Origin: Quillaja saponaria
Taxonomy: Eukaryota; Streptophyta; Magnoliopsida; Fabales; Quillajaceae
Direction of reading: 5' to 3'
NCBI GenBank assembly: GCA_029379385.1
Contig: CM055606.1
Coordinates: 17,323,142-17,387,141, forward strand
DNA: 64,000 nucleotides
Below are positions 34,924-47,028 of this stretch, piece by piece (position 1 is the stretch's first letter; every line of letters begins with the position of its first letter). Position numbers and translations under genes: made by a program. Under the pieces are notes generated by a model that had not been told where the DNA came from, did not search any database, and worked only from the letters and a program-made list of their open reading frames with translations.

Positions 34924-35235
34924 TTAACCAATTTTGGGCACTTTAGTCACAACATGATGGTCATCAACCCAAACCCGGACCCTGTCACACAGAAATCATC
35001 ACTAACAACCATTCCTTCTTTCACAGTGTTGGCCCTAACTCTCGGATTTTCGTTCATTATGATCACTGCCTACTAACTCTGGCCATGACCTTTTACCCAC
35101 ACAAAAAAAATAAGATTAATCTCCCATGCATGCATTAGAGACCAAAACTAATTAAGTATATATTAACCAGAGAAGAAGTACTTAATTATTACCTTTACAA
35201 CTAAACATGTTCAATTTCTTGTTAGATCTCTTCAT
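34924..35235 (-). pseudogene. Potato inhibitor I (PI-I) pseudogene
   Basis: The minus strand still reads GKRSWPELVG (about 35096-35067), then, after frame changes, NENPRVRANTVKEGMVV, DDF, and CDRVRVWVDDHHVVTKVPKIG with a stop at 34924-34926. At least two indels break the frame, one in the N-terminal third and one just before CDRVRVW. A plausible first exon, 35235-35193, runs from ATG to ..FSCKG with donor GTAATA, and TATAAATAG lies upstream. The acceptor expected directly before GTAAAAGGTCATGG reads TGG instead of AG, so splicing also appears lost. The family is I13 serine-protease inhibitors of the potato inhibitor I type. It is a dead tandem paralogue of the copy at 36293. Confidence 0.85.
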
Positions 35236-35263
35236 AAGGATTTCGTTTAACCAAATTTACAAG

Positions 35264-35272
35264 CTATTTATA
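35264..35272 (-). promoter_or_regulatory. Relic TATA box of the PI-I pseudogene
   Basis: TATAAATAG on the minus strand lies about 30 bp upstream of the first ATG of the pseudogene. Confidence 0.5.
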
Positions 35273-36292
35273 GAAGAGACTTTTTGTTAAAATTGAAGCC
35301 GGCAGCCTATAATTGGTTATCATATATAGATACGAAGTTTGTACAATAAAGCAAAAATTAAAAATTACGGGGAGGCCATTAATTTGATTCAGAACATATA
35401 TATATTAAGTAGAATCTTCCAAAGAAATCAAGACATGCAATATTGTCTCTCTTTTCTTTTTATTTTCTTAAAGAAGAAAATTAAAAAGACAGTTCTTCAC
35501 TAACTGTGGTAGGTCATGAATGGCCATGAAGGAAAATCAAATCAAAGTTCAAAAGATAATACAACAAGAGTACCCAACAAAATAGAAAATACAGTTGATT
35601 TGATTAAGAATAAGACCCTAATTAATACTAATTACTTTGTCTATAACGAAAAACTGGGCCTAGCTAGTTGCACACTAACAAGGTGTTGGGCTAAGAAGAG
35701 AAGCAAAGATTTATACTCATAAGGGCTGGGCTGTAAAGATTTATCAGGCGACCCCTCTATATGTAAAGAGAGCGAGAGAGGGGGCAATTAGTGTTTGTGC
35801 CCACAAATCTTGTGTATAGGAAGGATTCCTCTAACTATTCATTATGTCTTTCGATTTTAGCTGTCGGAGTTAGTGTTTATTTTACTTATTTGATTCGATT
35901 AAAAACAGGAGAATTCTTCATTTTACTCTAACGATCTCACAATTTTAATCAAACCTTGTACATCAAGATTAATTGAGCATATCTCTTCAACCATCAAACC
36001 AACCCATTTGGTTTTATTCATCTAATTATTATTATTACTTGTTGATTTTGGATAGTAAACTTTGACAGTAAAGGGATTTTAGATTTAAAATCTTTTACAC
36101 CATGGATATTATTATTCAAATGGAGCAATAGTACTCCTTATTTTTACATAAAATAGTGGAAACTTCACATTTCCCGTCACATTACATTACATTACAATAA
36201 TAAAACAGACACTTGCATATATGCTAGTTTTTCATGCACCAGCAGTTGTAGGTATACATAAGTATCAGCCTTAGTTAGCTGAGCTGATGAGG
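35273..36292. other. Intergenic, nothing recognised
   Basis: The region between the two PI-I copies. It includes a plus-strand 68-codon frame at 35516-35722 without family features and a GAGAGCGAGAGAGGG purine tract near 35767. It contains the 3' flank of the right-hand copy. Confidence 0.35.
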
Positions 36293-36489
36293 TTAACCAA
36301 TGACAGGGACTTTGGTGACAACGCCATAAGCGTCAACCCAGACACGCACCCTGTCACAACGCCAGTCCTCAAATACAGCCGATCCTTCAAGCACTATCTC
36401 AACAGTGACATGACGATTCTGTATCTCAACTATTGCAGCAGCCACCTTCCCATCCTTTCCCACAAGTTCAGGCCATGAACTCTTCTTAC
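36293..36489 (-). CDS. Potato inhibitor I-type protease inhibitor, main exon
   Basis: This exon encodes 64 residues beginning KKSSWPELVG and ending VVTKVPVIG, the full I13 inhibitor core. The segment GSAVFEDWRCDRVRVWVD contains the binding loop. Aligned to the family, P1 is Glu and P1' is Asp (…F-E-D-W-R…), which would favour glutamyl-specific endopeptidases over chymotrypsin- or trypsin-like ones. The Arg and Asp residues of RCDRVRVW, which support the loop, are intact. In family genes a short first exon (M…C.G) is spliced here; the acceptor TGTCCAG just upstream fits. The open frame also runs on to an ATG at 36610 (105 codons), but those residues look like intron. I did not find the first exon, so the gene could be intact or 5'-truncated. 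Products are usually wound- or stress-induced. Confidence 0.85.
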
Positions 36490-37316
36490 CTGGACATTCC
36501 ACCCTAGCTAGCTCTTTATGTTTTTGGTTATCTTGACAGTTTTGTGTCAAATGGTATATTTCTTTTGTAAATGAAATGGGTACTATTTGTAGAGCAACAT
36601 TTGGATTCATTCTGGTTATTCATTATCGACTTTCTGGAGACGGATTGATCATAGATATTATTAAAAAAATATAAAATGAGATTTTGACATGTGTGATTGA
36701 ACTAACCTGATGGCTGCAAAAAAGTTAAAAGATAAATTTTTTTGATTCGGTCAGGCCGTCTCAAGAGAGAAGGGATGCTTGAGCAGCCCTCTCTGCAGGC
36801 TCTCATGTACCATCTTTTGCTGAACTCTCTTCCATTGGCTTATCTCATTGAACTTTTAAACAGCTTGGCAGAAAACTAGTGCCTGCCTACATAGATAGAG
36901 ATTCACTGTAAGATTTGAATTCATGTTTGTAAATCATTTTCCTGTAAATGCATTTGCCGTTGAACAGGGGTCATCTATGTATACAAACCTCTTACGTTCA
37001 CCAACTTTCTCAAAGCAGGACTTGAACCACAAAAGAAGGCAAACGGGAAAAATACTATACCGAATGAATGATCGTTACAATCTTCTATAAACAGCAAAAT
37101 ATGGGAGAACATAGTCAGTTTATATGAAAATAACTGCTTGTAACAAATATATCCTCAATGTCAAGGGATCCAAAAGCCTATCAAGTCAAGCTAGATTTTC
37201 ATCTAAGTATATACGCTAAAACAGAACTCTCTCATCCATACCACTAATTAAAAATGCACCAGCACGACAGCTAGGTAGCAACTTGTACGCTAAATCTGCA
37301 GTTGAGGAGTGAGACA
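36490..37316. other. Upstream flank of PI-I and 3' flank of XRCC4
   Basis: It probably holds the unresolved first exon or promoter of the inhibitor gene and, on the right, the XRCC4 3'UTR. No other feature was seen. Confidence 0.35.
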
Positions 37317-39737
37317 TTACTTGTGTCTCAGTCTCTTTCGACCAGAAGGATTACTTGCAGAAACATCCTTTGAAGTGCCTGTAAGATTCTCAGATTCTTC
37401 GGCACTTTTATCATCATTACTTTCCTGATCAAAACTTTCAGTTTTGTCTGTGTCCTCCCCGTCTTGGGGAAATTTCCCAACCTTTTCTTGTTTTGAAAGT
37501 TGATCTTGAAGCTCTCTGAGTTTTGCTTTCTTAGAATTCAAGACCCCAAGAAACTGATGCAGAAAAAGACAAGTCAGTCCTGATGATTGGGGAAAGCACA
37601 AAGAATATAAGCCTGGTACCAATGCTACAATGATTTGAAGAAAATGTTCAATGTTTATAAATGTTGCTTGCGTTTGTCATCTGTTTAAATATGGATAAAT
37701 GAGAAATTCAAGCCAGACAATACAATCTTCTCAACTGTCCACTCTCCCAGTTCTTTTCATTCAATTATTTTTCATTGTCAATCACATACTAATTGTTCTA
37801 AGAACTTGTGTTATTTATAGAAGTGGGTCAACAATGCCTATTAAAATTAATAAAATGAACTAATAGTAAACATAAATAAATTTAGAAAAAAAAATAATAA
37901 AATCAACTGGCACGGGTCTCGCAAAAAAAGAAATCAATTCCAGCTCTTGCACATAGATATTGTCTTATTTGCTATGAGATTTTGCCAAAATCTTCTTTGT
38001 AAATCAAAGGCCAGGGTTGGCTCCTGAACATTTTCAAAATATAACCAATGAAAGAAATATATGGCCATTCCAGCTTCAAGAACTATGCAGAATATGAAAC
38101 AAGGTCAAAAAACTCTGGCCCATAATAAAAAAATTGCTTCTATATTGCATAACAATACTGATATTCTTTTGTTAGACATGAGAAAGAAAAACAAATTTTA
38201 ATCAGTTTGTTGGGTACCACAAGAATAATTATGCATCGCCCTGTGATGGACTACATATCAACATTATCTTTAACTAAAACATGCCATACTATTTAAGAAA
38301 GTTCATCATAGAGAGGATCAGCTCAACTGCCAATCAATGCAGCAAAATTGCAAAAGTAAATTATATTAGTTATAAGACAAGTAAAATATTTACAGATCCG
38401 CACCTTTCCATAGATTTCAGATTCAAATTCCATCTTCTCATTGGTAATCTTCTCACTCTGCGCTAAACACTTTTCGGCTTCCACTTTCATCTTCTCAAAT
38501 GATTGTGTTTTACTTACAACTTCTTCCTATATATAATTACACATTTCATGAATACCAGGTATTTAAAAAAAGGATGAGTGACATGTATTATTGCTACTCA
38601 AAATTATATCATACAATTACAAGTGGAACTTGAAACTGAGAAAGAAAATTCCATTCTTCTTTTTTCTTGATATGGACATAAATATCCACTCCCAAGAAAG
38701 TTGTTCCTATCTTCAGTGATTATAATGTAGATTTAACATAAGATCCAAAAAATGTTCTTCATTTGTGCATCTGATTACTAAGTCCAATACAGCAAAATAA
38801 GTGACAGTGAAAAAGACAAACTTCGAGAAGTATAGAGAAAGAAGTTTTAGTAGTTAAATACAAATAAATTATATATTGTGAACTTAAGATGAGTGTATCA
38901 AGGGTCAAGACTACATAATCTAAGGCAAGTAACAGTAATGGAGAAACTTACGCTTAGCCTTATGTTTGCATCCATGAGAAAGTCCAACATTTCTGAGGTA
39001 GTTTTCTTAGTATTTGGAGCTGGCTGACATTTCCATCTCCATTCTAGCTTAGTTCCTTGCTTCTCAAATGTCCATGACAACTGCACGCCATTAAAGGCCA
39101 CATTAGCAACAAGCACATTAGCTCCTTATGAAACTAGATCATCAAGATGGCCACGACTTTTCCAGCAAACAGCCAACAAATATATTTTGCAGCAGCCCCA
39201 ATTAAAGAAAATTGTGAAATTGGTGGATGCCCAATGATGAACAACAAGACATTAACAAGTCCAAATTAAATTTTTCTCAGCAATCAAACATTATAGACAG
39301 TAGTCCAAGTTTCAAAGTAAGTAACAATTAATAGAAGCCATACTCTTTTATACCCATCTCCCGCATCAGAGAACCCATACAGAGACCCAGGTTGCTGAAA
39401 CCCCAAGTACCGCTCAGCTAACTCTACATATTTTGAGACCGGCTGGTCCCACTGAGCTGCTCGATCCCTAACATCCTCTTCCGATGCTACTCCAGAAAAA
39501 GAGGGAAAAATAAAGTCCTAAATTATTTCACTAATCCAGTCAATGTTTTACAAAGTTGTTAAATTTTTGTACGAACAAACTGTTACCATGGCAAATCCAG
39601 GCATGGAGACCATCTGTTATGGAAAGGTCAAAGTTGGTCTCGTACCATGTTCCTTTGATGAATATGGGTTCAGTCTCTTCCGGTTCGTGGGTGCCAGAAA
39701 TCTGGAGCTTTAAACATGTGTGTCTCTTTATGTCCAT
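37317..39737 (-). CDS. XRCC4: XRCC4, non-homologous end-joining factor
   Basis: Five minus-strand exons: 39737-39587, 39486-39344, 39080-38952, 38526-38404, 37553-37317 (783 nt, 260 residues). The start is ATG 39735-39737; the longer open frame upstream begins with GTG and was rejected. Residues 1-115 form the head domain, with the plant-typical KGTWYETNFDLSITDGLHAWICHASEE split over exons 1 and 2 and WTFEKQGTKLEWRW in exon 3. Residues about 130-200 (exons 3-5) are the long coiled-coil stalk that holds DNA ligase IV, including the MDANIRLS and LGVLNSKKAKLRELQDQLS segments. The tail is acidic and Ser-rich and ends in basic RKRLRHK, a likely nuclear signal. Length matches plant XRCC4 (about 260 residues). 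The nuclear protein bridges ends and stabilises ligase IV. Confidence 0.96.
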
Positions 39738-40335
39738 TTCTGAATCGCCGTCGTCTTTTTCAACAAGAAGCTGTGCTGTGAAAGCTGATGGGGTCTTCAC
39801 GCCTTGCCCAAGACCCTGGTGCTCCTCTCCGGTACCAAATCCTACAGTCTGCTTTCTGTTTTGTTTTGTTTTTTTGTTTTTTTGTTTTTTTATGTGTGAC
39901 CTTTTAGGTCCAGACCCATTTTTATTTATCTATTTTATTTTTATGAAAGTGGGGTTAACACCAGTGGCTTTAGTACGTAAATGGAGGAAAGAAGACCCAC
40001 ACTGGCATTGCTAGCTCGGTTTCTTCATTCTCCGTGGATACTAACAGTCTGCAGAAGCAGGTAATGAACTAACCTTAATGGAGTGTCCAATGTAATGTGT
40101 GTTTAATTAGCTTTCTAACTGCGTATGTGGGAGATTAGTTAATATGGTGTTATTGACTCATTCTTAGATTTAAGAGCTCTCAATTTTCTCCATCAGTAGC
40201 AAGGATATTGTATATTGAGAAGGATGTATTAGGAAGGTGTATTTTTTGGAACAAGTAATGATGTTACAGCTTGCACTAACATAATAGTAAGTGAACTTCT
40301 TCTACCCAGGTATATCAATTGGTAATTTGGTACAG

Positions 40336-40420
40336 TGACTGCATGGGCAGCACCAGCAAACCAGAAAGTAGAAATTGAAGGCAATGGTAGCCATGAAGGC
40401 GCTGTCCTGAAGCCAAACAG
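40336..40420 (+). other. Coding-like segment with splice borders, unknown
   Basis: Bounded by TGGTACAG| on the left and |GTGAATG on the right, this 85-nt segment reads TAWAAPANQKVEIEGNGSHE followed by GAVLKPNR in one frame. After a 77-nt intron-like gap ending TTCTTCAG the frame would continue RKSGCYVYYCNF. The codon usage looks protein-like, but no start exon or known family could be found. It may be part of an unannotated gene, a pseudogene, or chance. Confidence 0.25.
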
Positions 40421-42571
40421 GTGAATGTTATCCTTACAAATGAGCCCTTCTCTCAACTTGTGTTACTCTATCAATTTGCATCTTTTATCTTCTTCAGGAA
40501 ATCAGGGTGTTACGTTTATTATTGCAATTTCTTAAACCCGAGCAAAAAACAAAAACAGACCAGTTTTGTTCATTTTTACAACTTAAGTTAATTCTTTCAC
40601 CTTTGTTTTCGTTATCTTTTTTCCTTTACCATATTAGGTTGATGACCTTTGGCTCTTAATCATGTTATGGATATCTTCTTACTTTTTATTTTTTTCTTTC
40701 TTTACGTTTCTCAAGTTTGTGCACAAATTATGAGAATGAAAAAGTAGTAGCAAGAAGTAGAACAATTTCTCTTTACCACATCACATTCAGTAGTTTAAAT
40801 TTTAGGCCTTATGATAACAACCTCTATAATGCTCTACATTGATAGAGGAAATATATTTTTCTATACATTATTTGGGGTAGAAACAATGCTGGACTGGCAG
40901 CTGCTGAGTTAGCCCTAGCAGTTGAGAAAAATGAAACATGTATTGGAATCTGATTCTATTGATAATGTTGGTACTGTCAGTAAGTCAGGTATCCGCTTCA
41001 TAGCTAGGCATATGACTATGATCCTTAAATTGAACTTTGCTTTGCATATTTCGTAGAACATCACTCTTCCACTGCTGACTTGAACACCTACTATTTGAAA
41101 ATTTGGTAGAAATTAAAAACTACTGTTTTCCAGAGGTATTCTGGAACTGAATCGTGGAGCAATCAACAGCATTTCTAGCAGATTTGACCTGGAAATTGGT
41201 GTTTTATTGGTGAAATAGTTTTCAGGGACAACTTAGGCTTGTCCTGGCATACTGACCCTACAAAGGATTCTTTCTTGCAATGTTTTGTCTTCTATTTTCA
41301 TGAAATTGTGATTATATGCTCATGATTAGGATCCAGTTGTTCTGCCTGCCTATGAAATTTGAGTTACATCAGGCATTACTACTGAAGTATTTGAATATTA
41401 TAGTTTTCATTGTCTTGTGTTTTGACAGACACAAAAGACATTGCTGAAGAGCGAAGAAACCTTATGATTGAGAATTAATCTGCAATTAGAAATTTAGAAT
41501 AGCCATAAGCCGTTGTGTCAGGCTCTCATCTTCATATTATCAATCAGAATCCACCATTTCTTCCGAATCAATCATTATTGCAATGCAAATTGCAACAGCG
41601 GAGCTAAACCTGCAATTCGATGATTAGAAGAGCTTACCATGATTCACTGTTTATGACCAGGCAATTAAGAGAGACAGGCAGACAACAGACACACAGGCAG
41701 GGAGAGTTTTAAAGCTATAGAATAGGAGTGATAATGCCCAAAGCAGTAGTCCAAATCCCATAGTATCTAATCATAAATTGCTAAAATAAACCAGACATAG
41801 TGACATTGGAGATCACAAATATTCAGCTGAAATAGGCAGCGTTCTAATTGAGAAAAATGTCCTAGTAAAGGTGTGGAAACTCTCAAAATAAGGAAATAAT
41901 ATCATACCAAAGGACACTTTTGCATCTTCATTCTCCACAAGTACTTAAATACCGCCCACCCTCCTGGCCGTCCAAGAAATAGAATGAAAGAAATTTAGGG
42001 AAAAAAAATATGTCTTCTTAGCACGTGACAACTCTTATTTTGACTGAACAGATCGTACATTTTCACAATATTGCAGAGTTTTCCCAATGGGCATGCTTTT
42101 TATTCCATGTTTCAAGTGCTTTCTTTTTCCATAGAGAACAGTCTGATATGGCCTTTACACATTGTTTCATAGTAAACAATTTCTGCTACTGTGCTTGTTT
42201 GCAACACAAACAAACACACACACACACACACACACACAAAGTCAGAAATAATAGATTTCTCTGATTATCGATTGAGTTGTTTCTATTGCAACTGAAACTC
42301 GGAACACTTTCACCAAGATAACATTATAACCTCGTCTTACTTACACACATAGTCAACCCTTATGATTTATATCTTGAAGCTGTAGTCTAGTCTCTATCTT
42401 ATTTGAAAGCAAGTGCTACATGCTTAGAACTTTGGAACATTTTGAAAGCCTGATCTTGAAAAATGACACCCATGCAAGGCACAAATATGAGATAAAACGT
42501 ATCTACTTTCTGCTTTCTTTTTGAATCACTTTGAAAACGTTTATAGAAATTCAAAATCTATATCTCTTTGC

Positions 42572-42678
42572 AGGGTACAACCATAAACCTGAAGAGTTTG
42601 CTGCCAGTGAGGATAATATCAAATGGGATAAAGGTATTAGGCTATTAGCACTTACCATTGCCAAGTTGTCCCTGCAGT
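42572..42678 (+). other. Coding-like segment after a good acceptor, unknown
   Basis: Following ATCTCTTTGCAG, one frame reads GYNHKPEEFAASEDNIKWDK and runs on to a stop near 42678. A second frame of the same DNA is also open, which weakens the case. No known family matches by eye. Confidence 0.2.
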
Positions 42679-43395
42679 AATTTGTCTTATGAAGTTCTTG
42701 GATCTCAGCATATACTTTCTAGCTTATCCTTCAGCTGTGTAAAAAAATTGAATATATGGCCCCATACTCTTACTGCTTTAGTCTCTATACATATTTTGGT
42801 AGTCTCAGCAAATTCTACTCAGAATCTCCCCTCCACCCCCGCCCCCGCCTCCACCCCATCTCTTGGCACATAAATAAACCACGAAAACAGAAAACATCTA
42901 GTCATCCTTAACCATAGTTTGGCAGTCCTGAGTTGCTGAACACTGGTATTTCTACTGATGTTTGGGTAGAAATTTCAGACAATATACTCTCATTTCAGGG
43001 GAAGTTTTATTTATATAAATTTCATTAATATTGGAAAGAATGATGTTTTGCTGTTAACCGAGAGTTCAATTAGTGTTTTGTGTTGAGAGAGAGAGCTTGT
43101 ACCAATGAAAACGTTTCCACTATATGGCACTAAAACTAAAATGGAAAGTACATCCCTGTAACTTCTATCTCATACAGAAAAAAGAAGATATCTCTAGAAA
43201 AGAAAACAATAGACAGTGGGCTAGAATTTGATCAGCTCCCAGGGGACATTCTCTATCTCTTAGCCATGAGTGGTGGCTGCAACTCTGATTAGAACTTCAC
43301 TACTTAACAGATACTTCAGTTTTTCTATACCCCAAATGTTAGAATCGAAATTGGCAACACGAACAAATGAACTGAAAATTTATGATGCTACATTG

Positions 43396-45003
43396 TCATG
43401 CCTTATTATCATTGTCAGCGCCTTTCTTTGATGCTGCAGCAACTGTAGTCTGCGTGACATTCTCAGCTTTCCCCAGCAGAATCTCAATCTGACAGAGAGA
43501 CAGAGTTAATCACATATTACTATAAATAAAAACTGTTGGCAGGATAATGGATATTATACTAGTATAATGATATTCTTCAAAATGTGCAAGCACAATCACC
43601 TTGGCCTTCTGAACCACCTGGCCTTCATTGGAGCCAACAGTAGATGTCATTATATCTGTTTTTCCAGTTGCCCAATAAACAGTGATTCTATTAAATTTGT
43701 AATAACGCAAAAATGAGTGTTTGAAAGGTTTAACTATGGAAAAACAGAGGGCTACTCACTCTTCTCAATTGCCACTTCATTGTGTTTCAGAATCTCGGAA
43801 ATCAGGACAACAGTAGGAATAGCTGGACACAGTGAACTATGGAAGTTAGGAAGATGAAGGTAATGCATCTATTTTCTTATGTGCTTCTTATAAAAGAATA
43901 ACTATACGTCTATACCCCATATAAAGACCAAGTTCCATAAGATTATCAGTCAATGCATTGCTGAGATTAAGTAACTATGCTCCATATAAGGAGCAGAATG
44001 GTGAACAAAATATTAACTTCAGGGCCTCACTAAATTTTGTAGTTAACATAAATGGGTACTTGAAAGCTAACTTTAAAGAAGAGGATTCAAGCCTTTATAG
44101 GTTATACCCATGCCCAAGGCAGAGAGTTGGACGTCATTGTGCTGCGTCATGTACTTCTGCATTAAGCAAAAGAAAGAAATGAGTTCGGACAGAGACTAAA
44201 TCTTGCTCTACACAGGACAACAGAAATAAGACACATTCCATATAATATCTTAATCCCCCAGCCCACTCTTAACTCTTTTGGCTTGAAATTAACCCATCAA
44301 ATCGTTCATTTGAGCTGAACTCTAATTGCATTTTGAGAAGTGAAAACCGATCACGTTGTATTCAAGAAAGTGTAACAGAGACAAGAAAGAGAGTAAAAGT
44401 TCAATAAAGAATCTAAGAGACCCACTTAGGAAAATGGGTAAAACCTATTCAAGAAAGCATCAGAAAATGACATAGGAGACTATTCTGTGGAAAAAAAGTG
44501 TCCTTCAATGTCCAGGCAAACAAACAAAGCAAAAGAGAGCAAGAACATAAAAGTGAAAATTCAAGAATGAATGTAAGTGTCCCATCTTCAACTTCAGGAA
44601 AATCGATATATCCCAAACCAAGAAAGCATAAAAAAATAAATTGTAAACCTTGTCTACATTTTAGAAGTTTTTTCGAGGCTTCCACACGCAAAAGATTCAA
44701 ACTTTGTTTCTTTGCACTAGCCAACATAACCAATTTCAGAGCCACCAAACACATCTCCAATGATGAAAAAATTAACCCAAAGAATCAAGGACCAAGAAAG
44801 AAAAATACCTGTGCAAGCTTCAGGTAGAAGACGAGGGGTTTCTTGGTATTGGAAACCTTAATTCGCTTCTTTTTCTTCTGAGATTCAGTACTGGTGGTGT
44901 TCTTGTCCTCACCACCAACGGGAACACCAAGCTCGTCCTTAATCTTGACTTCCTCCATGGACTTGGTGACCTCTGCAATTGCTTCAACCATGCTCAACTC
45001 CAT
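43396..45003 (-). CDS. Alba-domain DNA/RNA-binding protein
   Basis: Five minus-strand exons: 45003-44809, 44156-44108 (49 nt), 43822-43760, 43655-43600, 43488-43396; 456 nt, 151 residues, all phases consistent. The start is ATG 45001-45003. An acidic N-terminal third is followed by the Alba fold: KKRIKVSNTKKPLVFYLKLAQ, then KYMTQHNDVQLSALGMG from the micro-exon, AIPTVVLISEILKHNEVAIEK, NIMTSTVGSNEGQVVQKAKIEILL, and a Lys/Asp-rich tail ending NDNKA. This is the small plant Alba type, like Arabidopsis At2g34160, whose relatives bind RNA or DNA in cytoplasm and nucleus and can stabilise mRNAs or R-loops. The micro-exon supplies the central helix; without it the fold would be lost. Intron 1 carries a block homologous to the first intron of the divergent neighbour. 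Confidence 0.94.
44640..44803 (-). repeat. Shared first-intron block, copy in Alba intron 1
   Basis: Read on the minus strand, this block runs from TTGGTCCTTGATTCTTTGGG through GGTTATGTTGGCTAGTGCAA and AAAGAAACAAAGTTTGAATC to CTTCTAAAATGTAGACAAGG. It matches 47029-47186 on the plus strand at roughly 80 percent by eye, including order and spacing. Confidence 0.75.
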
Positions 45004-46740
45004 TGAAGAATTCTCTCTCTATCTCTGGGCGGGAAAGTTTGGAACTATGCGAATGAGGATAATGACGTGGTAGGTTTTTTATAGTTAGTTATGTATGACA
45101 TGAACGAATCACATCCTGACGCGTGTCCATAATTGGGGCGAAATAATTTGGCGGTTACTCTCAAACTGCAAAGTTGGGCAAATGGGTGGGTTTTTTTGTC
45201 AATTTTGGGTCGGATTTTTATTGGGTTTGGTATTCAGTTCAGGCTCAATCCTAAGGACCCCAACCTGTTCAATGGGCTTCTTCTATAATCCACAAAAAAA
45301 AAAATATATACACTGGTTTAATGTAGATTAGTGAAAGCTTTTATTTTTATTTTTTTTTGGGGTTCTGAGTTAAAGATTAGTTTAAACTTCTACCAAAAAA
45401 AGAAAGAAACATTAGTTTAAACTGTCATCCACAAGTATAGCAGCAAGTGGCCACCTTGTTTATAGTTAATCAGTACTGTCTATAAAGTTATGGACACCTT
45501 AATTAGTTGCATGGGCCATGAAAATTTCCCTCCAAGATGTAAGCAACTTTTTTGTTTTTTTGGAGGGAGAAGATGTAATTAACTTTTGAACCAGCAATCA
45601 AAAAGATTTTTCCTAAATTTTGAAAATATTTGGGAGGTTCGCTTAATAAAGATAAATATTTAACATATATATTTTTAAAATTTGATTATTATTTATAGTA
45701 GACACTAAAATCAAGTTAATTAATTGACTCAAACAAGAATATAAATAATTATCTTCAAGGAAAAGAAACATGGGTAGTTTGGGAATATAAATTATTATAT
45801 GCCATCAATTAATAGATTAATGAGAGGGTATTAGGGCTTTATCAAAAGGGGTTAAGCAATAATAATCAAGGATGGGACCTATGCATTAATTATTTAGATG
45901 GAAGGTCTTCTTCTCTTTGATTGCTTTTTGGCAAAGACATAATTATTTTTTTCACTATTTGAACACACCTGCAAATTACAAACATCTCAAACTTCGAGTT
46001 TAGTGCCCCTTAATTTTCTATATTAAGCTAAACCTATGAACCCAAAATGGTTTAAAACTTATTTAATTAATAGTAAAAAAAGAAGTGTGATTTCTTTTCT
46101 TAATGAGACATATCTCGGTGCCTTTTTCTTGTTTTTTTTTTTTTAAATTCAAATTCTCCTTTGATTACAGCTAAATGACTTTGAAATATATTTACAATGA
46201 ATAGAAGCATTGTTTTAATTGATTCAAATGGTGAAATATATATACAATGAATATAACATTTTTAAAAAATTATATTTATAATAAAAAAATAGTATGCATC
46301 AGGCTGCATTGTTTTTCTTTATTAATTAATGTTAAAAGAAAAACTATGAAATTGCTTTTTACACTATTTATTTTAGTTTGATTCACATGGGCATTTATAT
46401 CTTAGTTTTGTAATCGGAATTTATATCATATTATTATAGATTATAGGGAGTGAAGTATAATTTAATTTAATGTTAAAAGAAAACTATGTAAAATTTCTGT
46501 TTACACCATTTATTGATCGAATTTGCCAAAAACACCTCTATGGTTAGTTAGGAGACAAATTGCCGTGACGCCGTCTTATTGAGTATGGACTGATACACAA
46601 TAAAACCATTTATTTACTTTCACTTTCTCGTTTTAATCTTTTAAAAATTCAAAATCACAGAATTCCGTAAACAAACGCCGTCAGTGTCGACGAGGGACTG
46701 ATCGTATATAAAACAAGCAACAGAAAATTCCAATACAGAC
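45004..46740. other. Divergent intergenic region between Alba and WVD2-like
   Basis: This contains both promoters. An AT-rich middle holds a direct repeat near 46172/46231 (GAAATATATxTACAATGAATA) and another near 46331/46471 (GTTAAAAGAAAAACTATG..TTTACAC). No gene was seen. Confidence 0.4.
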
Positions 46741-47028
46741 AGACACAACACAACACAACACAACACACAGCTCGATAAGGCAAAGAAATTCCTCAGAAGG
46801 CTGAGAGGAAGAAAAATAAAAATCCCAGTTCTTCTCCTTCCCAGATCGGACTGGAAATGTGAGTGATTCACTATATTTGCTACCCATGTTTCTCCATATG
46901 CTTCTCTTCGTTCATGCATGAAATGTAGCTTCTTAGTTTAGACGCATTTCTAATCGATCTATGTCTTTTCACGATCCTTAACGTTGTTTGGTAAGCCACT
47001 TAGCTTGCCTTTTAGTTTGAATTTTTCT

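Larger units (their letters stand above)
39738..43395. other. Gap between XRCC4 and Alba; coding-like islands, no firm gene
   Basis: The left 200 bp are the XRCC4 promoter region, with a T/G-rich tract near 39857. Two coding-like segments are listed separately. Another short open stretch follows a good acceptor at about 41430 (DTKDIAEERRNLMIEN, then stop). A (CA)n microsatellite lies at 42214-42237. No complete gene model could be built on either strand; a non-coding transcript or decayed gene is possible. Confidence 0.3.

Noticed and set aside
36490..36610. 41-codon N-terminal extension of the PI-I inhibitor
   Set aside because: The family has a splice acceptor exactly at the CCAG before 36489 and the extension has no inhibitor-like sequence, so it is probably intron; not fully excluded.
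39738..39800. 21-residue N-terminal extension of XRCC4
   Set aside because: It begins with GTG and is not conserved; plant XRCC4 starts close to the HTCLKL segment.
44449..44827. 103- and 109-codon frames on both strands in Alba intron 1
   Set aside because: They lie in the intron between exons of a well-supported gene and partly in the shared intron block.
45004..46740. Long-terminal-repeat retrotransposon
   Set aside because: Short direct repeats are present, but no paired LTRs, primer-binding site or gag/pol frames were seen here or elsewhere in the window.
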